Shown: positions 1-12,348, counted from the first letter of the stretch. The stretch is 64,000 bases of DNA from Balanoglossus misakiensis (GCA_040954595.2 CM082581.2:6820001-6884000); one strand, 5' to 3'. Program-made: numbers and translations. Notes: a model not told the origin generated them from the letters alone.

Positions 1-347
1 GTATTTACCTGTAACTCTCTATTAATCAGTGTTGTACCTTTTTCGTGCTCTTTCCTTTGTATATACATTCCTTGAAATTTTGTGCATTTGTACGCAAACT
101 TGCACGTGGTCTTTGGAAGTTTGCTCCCGTTTAATACATGGTGTGGGTTTTCCCCCCTCAAAGTTTAAAATACCTGATGTTTTCAGAAGACAGGTGACCA
201 CCCCTTAAGAAATTCAATGGGTTGATCCTGTTTAATTGTTGATCAAAAGACTTTCATTTACAGGGCTGTAGTGTATAGGGGTAGATGCAAAGTCCCTGGA
301 GGGACTGTGGGTGGATGTATACGTTAGTATAGCGGGTGAGGTCCTTA

Positions 348-503
348 TACAGTCAAACCTGTCTAGTGCGACTTCCCCAAACTGTCCTTTGTAGACGGAT
401 GGTCTATATAGACAGATCAATTAATGCACATGTAAATTGCACAAGGACTGTTACAAAGTGGCCCCACTATATAGAGGTGGTCACTAACGCAGGTTTGACT
501 GTA
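348..503. mobile_element. MITE-like element with 14-bp perfect terminal inverted repeats
   Basis: The left end TACAGTCAAACCTG (348-361) is the exact reverse complement of the right end CAGGTTTGACTGTA (490-503). The 156-bp body has no coding potential and contains short words such as 'tatatag...ctatata' that extend the fold. Both ends begin with TA, compatible with a TA target-site duplication. The AGTCAAACCTG terminus resembles short repeats I know from several marine invertebrate genomes, but no superfamily can be assigned from sequence alone. Confidence 0.7.
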
Positions 504-1022
504 CCATTTCTGTTATATGAATGACCTCCGTGTACAACCAAAACATAGCGTTTATGCAGACAATGGGGATAGTAGATAATGTCTGGATTTTTTATGTTGC
601 CTTCTGGGTTGACAGATGGCCGCATATATAGTATTTTGTAATCAGAGAAAAAAAAATGGGGGAAAAACTATGCAAGGAGGCATCTGTGTTGGTATCGTGA
701 AGTACACTCACAGCGATAGAGGGCGCTGTGACCTGCTACTCAAGTTTGTAAATAGGGATCAGACAAGACAGATCTGGAAGAGGGGTTATATAGAATTGTA
801 CAGGTCTGCAGTATTTGATTATTTTGAAATTGACTCATTTCACCAGTGGGGTGTAGCACATATCTGTAGAATTATTTATTCCATTTTACCATACAAAGAA
901 GTTGTTTGCTTCAAAAAATTTCATTAGTCGTAATCGCCAATGAGTAACAGTTGCCATGGGAGGTGGTTTATTTTTTGTGTCAACGCATTCCTTTTTACGT
1001 TAGTGTTAATTTCAGCCTGTGA

Positions 1023-1028
1023 AATAAA
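1023..1028 (+). other. Polyadenylation hexamer AATAAA
   Basis: AATAAA followed within about 40 bp by TTTGTGTGTGG and a further GT-rich tract. This is a canonical arrangement for a + strand cleavage/polyadenylation site. The gene that would use it lies outside the window. Confidence 0.35.
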
Positions 1029-1437
1029 AACCGGCTTCATCAGCTGATACCAAAAATCTTTGTGTGTGGAATTTTATTGTGTTGTTATAGTGTATGCATG
1101 GGCTTTGCACTAGCCAGGTGTTTATATGTACATTTTTAGGATCATCATTGATTTTTTGTCACCTGGTCGAACAACGGAGAACGGCGCATATGCATGATAT
1201 GTTATACAAGTAAAATTACAATAAGTTATGACGAGTCTGGGCACCTGGTTAATTTGAATATTAACAAGGCTTTCTGATTGGTTGGGAAAAGTGAACAGGT
1301 GTTTATGCATTTCTAATTGGGGCGTGCTTGATTCATTTTAGTCGGGAGTTCGAAGCAAGAAACACCATTGCGTGGTCGCTCTGTGGTAAGATGACGGAAA
1401 CTCTAATTGATTGGGAAAAAGTTAGTTTTATCTCAAA

Positions 1438-1602
1438 ATGACTTTAAACGAACCAATATACAGAAGGTTGAATTTTCTTGCCACTGTTGGACATTGCCAG
1501 AAATCTCAAATTTCCGAGGGAGCTGAAAGGATTCTTGGGGCGCCGCGCCAGTACATCACGCATGGCCACTTTCTCTGGAAATATACGAAGCTGTTAGCAC
1601 AG
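1438..1602 (+). CDS. Possible first coding exon of an unrecognised gene
   Basis: A 55-codon open frame from an ATG runs without interruption into a consensus splice donor (CACAG|GTACGT) at 1602/1603. A 17-codon upstream ORF starts at the preceding ATG (1391), and its TGA overlaps this ATG in an ATGA arrangement, typical of a translated leader. The peptide (begins MTLNEPIYRR, ends WKYTKLLAQ) matches no family I recognise. No downstream + strand exon was found before the THNSL2 gene on the opposite strand, so it would have to splice across or into that gene. It could equally be a non-coding 5' exon or chance. Confidence 0.2.
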
Positions 1603-1762
1603 GTACGTAAGCCAATAACTTGTTGCAAACTCAATTTTTAGTTCCGTATAACATCACAGTCGCTTACAAAGTCTGCCCTGCGCTTACGCGATAATATACA
1701 GGGTTAGTCTGTAAATTCCAAAGCATTAATAGGCCTACATGCATAAATTAGTGACTGTATTT

Positions 1763-4700
1763 TCATGCTTTCCTTGCGGTGATACTCTCGATTTTCTCTC
1801 GGAGGATCTTCTCCCAGTCATCACCCTCCCTCAGCAAGGTGTGCTTAGTTGGCATGGTTTCCATTGCTTCTACTTCTGGTGTCTGTTGGGGAGTGAGTCC
1901 TGCTTCAAGAACAGCCTCTGGAAATTTCACAGGCGACGCTGTAGCTATACAAATTGTTGGCATTTGTTTCTCATCAGTCATTCTGATAGAAAAAAAATGA
2001 AATAGAGACTGATATAAAAGGACTGTTACATCTAGGTTATCGTATGCTAGTCATGTAACACATGCTTTAAATGATAACCACAATATTAATATATAGTACA
2101 TTGGACATGAACGTCAATGGTAAGAAAGCAAGTCTGAGGATACTATACTCTGCATTGCTCTAACTATGTCTAACTATGTATCCTGGGTAACAAAACATAC
2201 CTTCGTTTGTCGTAATAATAGCCAACACCAACGGCAGTATGTGGGCATATCAGGTACTGGTTGTCATGCCAACATTTCTGCATCACCTTTAAGATCCCAT
2301 CGTTATCAAGGGAGTAGGCACTTAGAACAGACTGTAGCTGCAAACACAGGTATAAGGCAGTGGACCACTCAAAATTTAGAATATTGTCATTTTCCTTATT
2401 TGCTTTTGTGCATGCAAATACAGACAGACGGTATTGGACTGAAAGTTGTGTGACGGTTACTATTCTATATATATTGTAAACCACGGTACACAAAAATGTT
2501 CTATTGGTTCAAGACAGTTGTTTACGTTTTACACATTACCTTTCTCTGTACGTGCTCTGGAAGCACAGCCTTTCTGTTCCCATTGAACTCTTCCATCAGA
2601 GTTGAAACCAAATCCGCGTTCTTCCCAGAAAACAACCAAAGTAGACGTTGAACATTATAGGGCATCTGAAAGAAAATCAGTTGTAATAAAAACGTTAACA
2701 GACAGGCATGTGATTGTCGTAACTGAAGAGGTTTTATCGTTATTGCATTTTACTAGTACACCGTGTACACCCCTGATTCCGTGTAAACATTTCAACGCAC
2801 CTGGACGTCCATCGCCGAAGCCCAGGTTTCCACGACCTCGGCCGATGAATAGTCTCCGTTCTGAATTAATCGGAGTATGGTGTCATTCGTGTTGACAGCA
2901 GCGACAATTTTGATTGGAAGGCCCATAAATTTGGCCATGCAACCAGCTAGTAGAAAAGGGGAAAAATCGATGTAACTGAATTTAGGCCTAAAAAATTAAA
3001 TGCATCGCTTGTATTACTAGAATATTCATTACGCTTCACAATTCATGTTTAAATCTTCACCATCTGTAACTTTTGGCTATTTTTTCATATGTCATAATGT
3101 TAAGCGGCGAAAGTACATGGCAATCACTCCCATACATCGGCAATAGTCGTTAGCCTGTAAATTATGGCTTCGTCTGACTCATTACCGGTAATATTGCCGC
3201 CTCCACCAGTTGGAACCACGATTTCCACCGTTTGGTCACATGATTCACAAACTTGGAAGTAAGAGTGGAAGAATTGTACGATTTGAACCATGATACGCGC
3301 CCAGTTTGTTGAACACATGGTCAATACGTTGTTTCTTTCTTTAAACGCTTCGTCCTTGTAGATTTTCGCGACTATTTCGTCAATGCCGTCACAGGTCGTG
3401 TTTTCCCCTATTTCAGTGAAGAGAGAAGAGGTGTTAATTAAGGGATGAACAATCGTTTTGCCTGATATTGTGTGTGGACGGCAAAAAACCAGATCTGGCA
3501 AAACCTCGAGCTACGGTTCTGCAGCTGGATTGCGTGATGCAACTGTATAACAGCATAAATAAAGCATTTAGAACTACGATGTCTCATAAACATAACAAAT
3601 GTAAAAGGCCAAAAGCCATAGTCGCAAACCTGCCATGACATGAACGTTGTCATCCAAGACCGTGGTCATCATAAGTTCTTGTCTTCTCGTGGGTTTCCCC
3701 CGTGGATATACCACAATGATATCTACCCATGTAAGACCACGAACGCCCTCAATGGCTGCACTGCCGGTATCCCCCGAGGTTACTAGGCAACAAATTGAGG
3801 TAGGAAACTGTCAGTGAGTTTGTTTGGAGTTTCTGAAAGTCTTTTCATGTGAATTCTTTCAGTTACAAACTTATGTTTGAAGTCACTCCAGAAAAGGTCT
3901 TTTTCCGAATTTGATTTATACTGGGGGGCTTTCATATTACTCTGTACATGTACCTTTATGGAGAGAAAATGAAACAACTATCGTGATTTCAGAGTTCTCT
4001 TACCCACAACAACGGTGACACGTTTCTTTCTTTTATTCAAGAAATAGTCTAGAAACTGTCCAACACAAGAGAGGGACAAATCTTTGTATGCCAGTGTCTT
4101 CCCGTGCCACAGTTCCGCTATGTTGAGGCCATCCTTCAGGTTAACATCTTTCACAACTTCTTTGCACGCGAATTTGGTGCTTGTTTTGTCAATTAACACT
4201 GTAGGGTAAACACGGGCAGGAAGATGGAGAGAGTATTTAGCAAGCTCACACGAGCATCACCTGTTTTCATTCAATGTGATGGGCAATGTGGTCATTCTGT
4301 AGAGATTCTTGATGTCTTGAACCACTTATAAGGCAGACGGTACTTGTTCAAAATTGGGGAGGAAAATATGCAATGAGTATAGGTGTTCATGTTAACTTCT
4401 CTCCATACAACCAGCCCTGGAGGCAATTATGTGACTATGGTCATATTTTCTCGCCCAGAGCCACCAGGACATGACTGAAGTTATTTAATTCATTATTTTC
4501 TTCGTGTCATCGGTGAGTCTCTTTGACAATTTTGTGGACCATTTTTATGAATATTAAATCTGGTGACGTAACAGGGAATGTCATTGGCGGGGATTGTCAT
4601 TGGACTCGAGAAATGAAACGTAATATTAACAAACCATCTAAATCTTTTCTCGGGATTTCGTCTTCACTGACAAACAACGGAATGATCTGCTTGCACAACT

Positions 4701-4860
4701 CGGGGTAAGACAGATCCTTCCATCGTTCCAAGGTGTCCCGGGAAATGACGGGAATGGACTCCGGCATCAGGAGACCACCGTCTTTGACATATCCGGCCGA
4801 AAATAAGGCTTCTTCGAAACTCCAGCCCGAAACTCCCCCACAGGTGCTGGTGTACTTCAT
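1763..4860 (-). CDS. THNSL2: Threonine synthase-like 2, copy A (8 exons, 474 aa)
   Basis: PLP-dependent fold-type II enzyme of the threonine synthase-like family. Vertebrate THNSL2 is known as a phospho-lyase acting on O-phosphohomoserine-type substrates rather than a true threonine synthase. Coding exons, 5' to 3' on the minus strand: 4635-4860, 4004-4198, 3630-3782, 3186-3407, 2801-2946, 2540-2665, 2201-2337, 1763-1982; the join is 1425 nt and fully open. Visible motifs: the N-terminal family block ([19 protein letters not shown]), the PLP Schiff-base lysine in LAYKDLSLS (about Lys114), the phosphate-binding SGDTGSAA across the exon 2/3 join, and the glycine-rich [11 protein letters not shown]. 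The C-terminal block reads [17 protein letters not shown]. Length is close to human THNSL2 (about 484 aa). No truncation or stop is seen and catalytic residues are kept, so it is probably functional. It pairs with copy B at 13.0-16.2 kb in the same orientation. Confidence 0.92.
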
Positions 4861-7264
4861 ATTTAACTAACGACGAACTCGGATACCGGACTGACTACAA
4901 TTTTCACTTTGATACGCTGACCTAGAGTTGAAAATAATAATGGTATTAAAAAAGAGGGGAATAATGCGATTGACAACTATCCACCCAGAAAGAGAAAATG
5001 GTCCGTATAAAGTGTGAATAGAAAGAACTTGTTTGTACATGCAAGGTGTAGAGAACAAGTGGCTTGGCACAGCTTGCTTTGTTAGGCATAAGACAATTTT
5101 ATCCGCACCGTTGTAGTGAGAATAGCCCAGACACGGACAGATCAGATGCATATTCACTCACGGTGTTACATGAAAAAAAAAATGCACTAACACACACGTT
5201 GGGTATTCTAGAGAATAAACGAAATTCGTGGTTTAGTTTTATGCTTCGACAATGAGTTTGATACGTAGGCCTAGTAATTAAGAATTCATGAGTCTGTGTT
5301 GACTCGCGGGGTAGAGTATCAGCCAACGTCAATTTATGGCTTGAATGTTTGCATTTATAGTCAGAGTCCGATGTGCATATTGACCATCTTTGGTCTTACC
5401 AAGTGTTAGATCATACCTTGACAACTGAACTCGATCAATAAACTATGTAGGAATTAAACAGAGACGGCCAAAATTACATCTCGGTCTACAACACCCGACA
5501 AAACCTCGGCCAAAATCTATCCCTAAGGTCTACATCCAAAATCATATAACCCATGGTCCGCGCCCACTTTCAATTCACTTTTTTTATACCTACTCACCTG
5601 ACTCGCTCGTCTCAAGTTTAGCTCGTGTGATATTAGACGTAATACGTGCAGCACCGCCGGCACAGTGTGAATAGGGTAAAAACGAATTACGAAAAGACAA
5701 AAATAGAAATTAAAGTGTAAAATAAATGATGACAAATGCTAAAAGAACTTACAATAAAAGCAAACAACAAAGTGTATAGTAAAATGCATGATAGGTATAC
5801 GTGGAATATCGTTCGCGCGACCATTAGAAGTCAAGGTCCACTATTGCTCCTGTTGCCTTGGTGACTCTTCGGCCATTGCTATTACTCATCTGCGCGATCC
5901 AGTGACCTCGTATGAACTCGTTAGGAAAACGGCCAACATAGTGGTTTCCTGTTGCAAATGTGTTTTCATGAGTGGCAGTACAGTCAAGCGCGACTTCTCA
6001 CCACAATATAAATGCTCGAAGCAAATGAATTGGGCATTTAACTGAAAGCGAAAGTACGTAGGCTTATGCAGGTAGGTTAACACAATGTAGTTTTAAGAAC
6101 CCCATTGACCAAAGTGCAAAGTGCGTTTTGGAACGCGGGAGTATATAAACCATGTAGGCCTACTGTAAGTTTCATGGTGAATGCATACCGCCGTGGAAAT
6201 GTGACCTCATTTATTATAATACGACCCCATAGTTCATTTCAGTTCAACTAAACTGCATTATAAAATGTTCATGAGGCCTACACAAGTCGATGTTTTAGTG
6301 ACTATATACACGTTGACAAAATGAACACTTTTCTCGGAGAAACTACAGATTAGGCAAATGAGGCTATTTTACAATTCAGACGTGATGATAATATGAGTGC
6401 TATGACGATAAATTTTCCAACCTGCCATTTACCCCAAATGCATAACGGACTTAAACTTATTTAATTGTCCAAAAAGGGAACGGCAGAGTGTGTCGTCTTC
6501 CACACGAATTTCCCTCTGTGCTGACGAGATATCATTTTGAAAAGGTAACATTATTTATATTATTTAATGGTCCATCTGAAATCTTGGAGTTGTTTGCTTC
6601 ATATTCTGAGCTCCACGAGACAAAACACCCGGCACTTCGCGAAAACCTAGAAATGGCCTCATCTCGACCACGACGATACACATCATGAGCATTTCAAGGA
6701 TCTGAGGATGGATCCCCAAAAAACAATATTAATAATGAATAATATGCCTGATTTTACCAGTAGTCGTGTAAATAACTGTATTCTCTATAATTGCAATAAG
6801 CGACGAATTCAAGTTACATTGCCTCAATTGTATTTAGATACCGTCGATAAAATATACTGGTATGACAGGTAATCTGATAGGCGTGATGTGTTAAAATAAA
6901 TAAAAAAAACATACTGCGCTGTGATTGCGCAATGCACTATGGGTTGTAATTGAACACGATGTCATGGCTTTTTTGATCAGGGAATTTTCTTTACCTTTCG
7001 AAGGTGGGCAATGTGAGTTTGGGGACTACTGGGGTTTTCTGCAAGGTAACTTGTTTATAGCGCATAATAACAATTACTGCGAACATCCTCCTTAAAACAG
7101 TTAGCTTCAGAAATAAATAGGCACCAAGTGCGTGATTAATCTAACAACAGTAATCGTAAAACGAACTTATTTCAAAATGAGGTTTTGGTAACACGGTCAC
7201 CGAGGCTGATGGATGTAAATGGGCAAGGGGAATCACGTCACATCCGCACTGTGCATGTGTAACG

Positions 7265-7310
7265 CACGTGGGAGACTGTCCCCATAAAAAGCACGTGCTT
7301 TAGATATAAA
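7265..7310. promoter_or_regulatory. Paired CACGTG E-boxes and TATA-like box
   Basis: Two CACGTG E-boxes lie at 7265-7270 and 7292-7297, the second inside a perfect 14-bp palindrome AAAGCACGTGCTTT (7288-7301). TATAAA follows at 7305-7310. Spacing and orientation suit a + strand core promoter, possibly for a leader exon of the Roco gene. No transcript evidence is available. Confidence 0.3.
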
Positions 7311-8067
7311 TCGTCGGTGACACAAAATAGTTGTTGGTCCGTCCACTCGACGGAAATGATGAAAGCTCCCTGTTAAACCACACGCCATCTGCCAGTGGCG
7401 AAGCTACCATCATCATAATACATGTTTAACCTCAGTGCGTGTGTATTCGGCTTATGGAAAACATACGCTTATCGTTTGTATTTAAAGGTAAGATCATGTG
7501 CTCCTTGAGATCTGCTTCAAGAATTATTGGATACGTCTCCGACACAACGCATACAATTATATCACTGCATTAAAAGCAGGCGACACGACCCGGCTCACAG
7601 ACTTTCACTTTTTGTGTGTATTGAATAGAGAACTACATGTAATGGTGACATGCTGACGGATGACCGAGATGTATGTACATGCACACTGTTGACGTGGCGA
7701 TACTACAAAAATGAAAAAATACAGTATTTGTATAATTTGTTTGTAAGCCCCTTTCTTGCTAGTAGTGTGAAAGTTTGCTTCTTTAATAACCATCCGTTAT
7801 TAAAATATTCGTTTTAAGAGCAGATTCACTTACGTCGGCAGAAATCCCAATGCAGCTGTTTCAGACTATTTTGTTGAATGCATTTTTTGTAAGGGTGTGG
7901 TCTAATGTATTCCTATGATGGGACTTTCGACTGGGGCAGTTTCCCTTTTCACAATCCTTTTTTTATATTCTCGCTTCCTTACAGCAACCGGATGAGTAAC
8001 TGTGTACCACGTGACCAAACCGTGGCTTAAAAAATCGCTTTTGCCTCTTCCATTCGGTGCAAGACGA

Positions 8068-8185
8068 TGAGTCATAGTACATGTATTTCAATCAACAACG
8101 CAGATGTCTGTGCATGGTGCTCGTGAGTCATTGATTTGAAACTGTCGGCGCTCATCGTATATCTGGCGTTGAGTTCTCTCTCGTG
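8068..8185 (+). promoter_or_regulatory. Two AP-1 sites and a candidate leader-exon donor upstream of the Roco gene
   Basis: TGAGTCA, the AP-1/TRE consensus, occurs at 8068-8074 and 8124-8130. Shortly after, CTCTCGT|GTAAGT (about 8184/8185) is a strong donor. A matching acceptor AATCCACAG lies at 8801-8809, 78 bp before the Roco ATG. A short non-coding exon ending near 8184 spliced to 8810 is the simplest reading. Confidence 0.35.
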
Positions 8186-8887
8186 TAAGTGTGGGTTTTT
8201 TTGCTTGATCAAAAAGTAATTAGGCTATAGACACATTTCTAAAATTTAGCCACGAAAGGGGTCGTGATTTAGTCAATGAATACCAGACAGCGTATCGTAT
8301 TTGTATTTAAAACAACGTGCGAGTCGTATCTACATATGAACTGTATTGTAACACCACTGTAATGTTCAACATTCCATGGTAACCGTGGCTTAATTTGCGT
8401 GGGTGACATTTATACCTTTAAATTTAGTTTTATTTTCAGTATCTATTGGCAATGTTTATGAGTGGCACATTTGCCCAGGACGTTGACTTAGAAGTTCAAT
8501 TCAGTTCATGCAGTTCTGCGGGTATCTATTACAATTTATCGGAAACCATATTCTGCATGCGTAGACCACGTGTCAAAATAGGAATGTTATAATACATTAA
8601 CACTGTTCATTTTATCATTGCTATCGACGATTCAACCTTCCCGAAGATTCTAAATTGCAATATATTTCAGACAATTCAAATTTTGAATTTGGTACAATTT
8701 ATTTCTCAATGAATGAACATAGTGAGTTTTCAATTAATGTGCCGCAAATAGCGTTTGTCTTAAAGTTTCGTTTCATAGTTTTGTTTCATATTGGTTATTT
8801 AATCCACAGAGGGGACTGTGTTTCGTCCGGCATACTGGGCCACGCATGCGTTGCAACACTCCAGTGTCATCGTCCTGTTGGTGAACT

Positions 8888-11800
8888 ATGGCTTCGACAG
8901 AAGTGTATACAATGCCGCGAGTTGGGAAGGACTTACTGACGCTCGGATTCTCCTTTCGGGGACTTAAGCAGATACCCGAAGAAGTTTTCCAGCAACGCGG
9001 TGTGCAGGCGCTTTGGCTGGGTGGGAACAATCTCCAAGATTTGCCAAAAGAACTGTCAACGTTAGACCAATTGATGTACTTGGATCTCGCCTCGAACGAT
9101 TTTTCTGAATGTCCGGGTGCTGTTTATGAACTGCGCGAACTGGTCGGTTTGTACTTGACTGGCAACCAGCTCAGATCCCTGTCTCCAAAAGTCAAAAATC
9201 TGAACAAGATTCAATCTCTGTGGCTTGACAATAACAACTTTGCACAATTTCCTAGCGAGATGTGTTACGGAAACTTCAGTGATCTTGAGCATGTGAGATT
9301 GAACAGGAACAGGATAACGCATATTCCACCGACTATATCCGAACTTTCTTGTCTCAAAATCCTCGAGCTGAGCAACAACAACCTCCAAGAAGTACCAGCT
9401 TCCATTTGCGAGCTCAGTAACTTGCAGGTCTTGCGTTTGAACTTTAATGTCATAGAACACTTGCCGAGGGATCTGGGTTGCATGAGAGCACTCAGAAGTC
9501 TCGAAGTTTCCAACAACAAGCTAGACGATTTACCGTCGTCTGTCCGCGACTTAAATCAGCTCCGGGTGCTTATTCTGTCAGATAACAACATATCCGTTCT
9601 CCCTCCGCAATTGACGACACAGCTGGAAAACCTGGAGACCATCGACGTCGAAAATAACCCCACGATCGAACCACCTTACGGGATTTGCCTGCAGGGGGTC
9701 GCTGCCATGCGGAGTTACGAAGCAGAGTGCAAAAGTGGCGAAAACGTCCTTGAACCTCACCAGAAAACCGTTGTCCTGGGCAACACAGGTGCAGGCAAGA
9801 CGAGTCTGGTGAAGACACTGGTGCACGACAGGTCGTTTCTCACCGACGCGGTCGAAGGGCGGACTCACTGCATCGAGGTCGAGGAGTGGTCGCCGGGCAA
9901 AGGCATCGCCTTTGAATTGTACGACTTCGGGGGTCACGGCGTGTACGACATCACCAGCAGTTTCTTCCTCACCCCACATTCTCTCAATCTGATTGTGGTG
10001 AACGTGAAAACGTACGAGCCCGACGGGTTTGATGAATCGGTCGGCAAGTGGCTGCGGACTCTCCAGTCGAGAGTACCCGGGGCTGTGGTGTGCGTCGTCG
10101 GCACCCACACCGACCTGTGCGATCCCGAAGAAATCAAAAGCAAGGTAGACGATATCCGATCCAGGATATCCCACGAAAGTGAAGTCAACTCGGAGATCAT
10201 CAGCTCACAGATCGAAGCGTTGCAGCGTGCGATCCACGACTACGGCAAGTTGCCGATCTCCCACCGCCTGCACGGGGTCAGCCTACAGTCTCTGCAAAAC
10301 AGACAAGACCAGTTGGAAAGTCTCAGAAACAAGCAACTGAGGGTCGATTCGGAAGTGAAGCTCGTCAGTTCTGCAGAAAGCTTGTCTGGCATGTCGGAGT
10401 TCAGGGAGCACCTGATTCAGCTCGTCAAGAACAAGAAGATGTTTCCTGGCTTACAACGTCGTCTCCCGCCCTCGTGGTCCAAGATGGAGGAACTGGTTCT
10501 GCAGGAAAGAAAGCCTTTCAACTACATGATCACGTTCGACAAAGCCTTGGAACTCGGAAGATCGTGCAATGTGAAACCTGAAGACGTGCCTCTGGTGATT
10601 TCTTACCTGCACCAACAGGGCACGGTCCTCTACTTCCCCGACAACCCACAGCTTCGCTCCTACGTATTTCCCGACCCGGCCCTTGTCATTGACATCTTCA
10701 AAGACATCTTCCACCACGACCCAGAGAAACTGCTCAGTCACGCGATTCCCGCCATGAAGGCCAACTTCACCAAAGTGCGCTTCCAGAAGATGCAGAAGAA
10801 CTTCGTGAACGAGGGCTTGATACCGCGCGAGCTCATGGAAGTTTTGATGAGAAATCACTTCAAGAACGCGGAAGAGATGGAGGTCATCATCGCGCTGATG
10901 CAGAAACTCGGACTGCACTACGAAGTTCAGAAGGAAACGAACGGGCCGATCAGAGAGAAATCCGTGTACAGACTTCCCTGGTATCTGAAGGCTGAGCGTC
11001 CCGACATTTCCCAGACGTGGCCCGAGTGCGTGCAGACAGACTGCGAGCAACTCACCGTGGGCCTTGAGATGCACAAGTTTTGCCCCGCGGGGATTTTCGA
11101 GAGACTATGCGCCAAGACCCAACCTCTTCTCAGCAGGACCTACCGACGGGACTGGAGGGATGGAGTGTGCACTTTCACAAGGGATGGTGACTCGCCCCTC
11201 CTCATAACGAGACAATCGCAAGGAGGCTATGTTAATATCACAGCTGCAGGGCGAGCAGAATTTTCGAAAATAATGTCAGTCTGGAATGGGATAACGTCTG
11301 TCCTGAACGAGTTGAAGATGATCCTGAAGGAATGGCCAGGTGGGCACAACGTCATTGTCTATCTACCATTGTTATTGACACATGTCGCCCGACACCGTTT
11401 ATAGGATCAACAAGTTCTTTTATATTTCAAAGCGAAGCAGCGTAACTGCAGTAATATGAAAGTTTGCAGTGACAGAATTTGATAACAACTATGTTATTCC
11501 ATGCTAATAAGTTGTTTCACGACTGTCAAGATTAGATCAGTATTCTCTATGATCCCTTGAAAAGTTATATTCTTCTACAGAAAAATTGGAGGAAACGTAT
11601 AGGCCTTTACCACGCATATTTGTCAGCCCAGGCTATATAAGTTATATTGTTCTCATATCCAGGCGTGGTTTATGACGAATACATCGTGTGTGCCCACTGT
11701 GTGAAGCTGAATGAGGATCCTCCTGAGCTGTTCCCCGGTGACTATCTGTACCAACCCCGTCCCGAAGATCTGAAATCAGTCAGGTGTCCCTCTGGGCTCG

Positions 11801-12348
11801 GCTCTCTCGATCCCGATCTCGTATATCCACCAACAAATCTAGGTAAATTTATTTTTTTATATGTGCTGCATTCCTTTGAAATGATGCTGTATGCACTTGA
11901 TACGATGGCTTAGTTGTACATTAAATATTTATCTTATGTCTATTCATTGTTCGTCTTCATACGGGCTTCTATGAACATTCTGATTCATTTTATTTTCATG
12001 GTATTCAAGAAAGAAATGATTGAGTTTCATCCTCGTTTTTTGGGGTCATTGCATTGCACTGCTCAAACTATTCTATCTTCTGGTGGTATTTCATGACGGC
12101 GCGCCAGTTTCTTTAGTGATCACGCATTCTGAATCTTGTAAAGAGTTACTACATTCGTTTGACCATTAACAATAATTTTTGCAGATACCGAGTCTGCTTC
12201 GTCACCCGACCAGGAACAGATCCCTAGCAGCGGTCACGATGTGAAGCTTACAGGTGCCACTGGTAATCTTGTTCTCGTAGCTGGTGACCATGCGGAGATC
12301 AAGCTAAGTGGTTTGCAGTTGGCGCCACCACCAGTCTCGAACAAGTAG
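8888..12348 (+). CDS. MFHAS1-like: LRR-Roc-COR (Roco) protein, MFHAS1-type, 931 aa
   Basis: Coding exons 8888-11339, 11663-11842 and 12185-12348 join in frame (2796 nt). The ATG is the first in frame: TGA lies two codons upstream (8882-8884). Leucine-rich repeats run from about residue 15 to 260 (repeats of the type LxxLxLxxNxLxxLP). The Roc GTPase domain follows, with P-loop GNTGAGKTS (298-306), switch II DFGGHGVYD (346-354) and a G4-like THTD in VGTHTDLC (404-411). A COR-like region spans about 500-800. No kinase domain is present, as in MFHAS1 (human about 1050 aa) and unlike LRRK1/2. MFHAS1 is known as a GTP-binding regulator of Toll-like receptor and stress signalling. Exons 2-3 encode a tail with a CAHC...VRC cysteine cluster (VCAHCVKLNEDPPELFPGDY) and a final beta-prone motif (residues 897-918). 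It lies between two THNSL2 copies of opposite orientation. One-to-one orthology with MFHAS1 is uncertain because invertebrates often have many Roco genes. Confidence 0.85.

Larger units (their letters stand above)
1..1437. other. Gene-poor left end; probable 3' UTR of an off-window gene
   Basis: No recognisable coding exon is visible on either strand. An AATAAA hexamer at 1023-1028 is followed by a GT/T-rich stretch, as expected of a polyadenylation site on the + strand, so the first kilobase may be the 3' UTR of a gene starting left of the window. It contains the MITE at 348-503. A 103-codon open frame at 616-927 has no recognisable motif and is probably chance. Confidence 0.3.
4861..8887. 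other. Intergenic region between divergent THNSL2-A and the Roco gene
   Basis: No coding exon is recognised in these 4 kb. It should hold the 5' UTR/promoter of THNSL2-A (minus strand) on the left and that of the Roco gene (+ strand) on the right. On the minus strand GAGCGAGTCAG|GTGAGTAGG (near 5590-5610) looks like a donor of a non-coding first exon of THNSL2-A. The right part carries E-boxes, a TATA-like box, AP-1 sites and splice signals for a leader exon, listed separately. Open frames of 60-95 codons here show no motif. Confidence 0.5.

Noticed and set aside
616-927. 103-codon + strand ORF near the left end
   Set aside because: No motif; lies in a likely 3' UTR with a poly-A stretch inside the frame.
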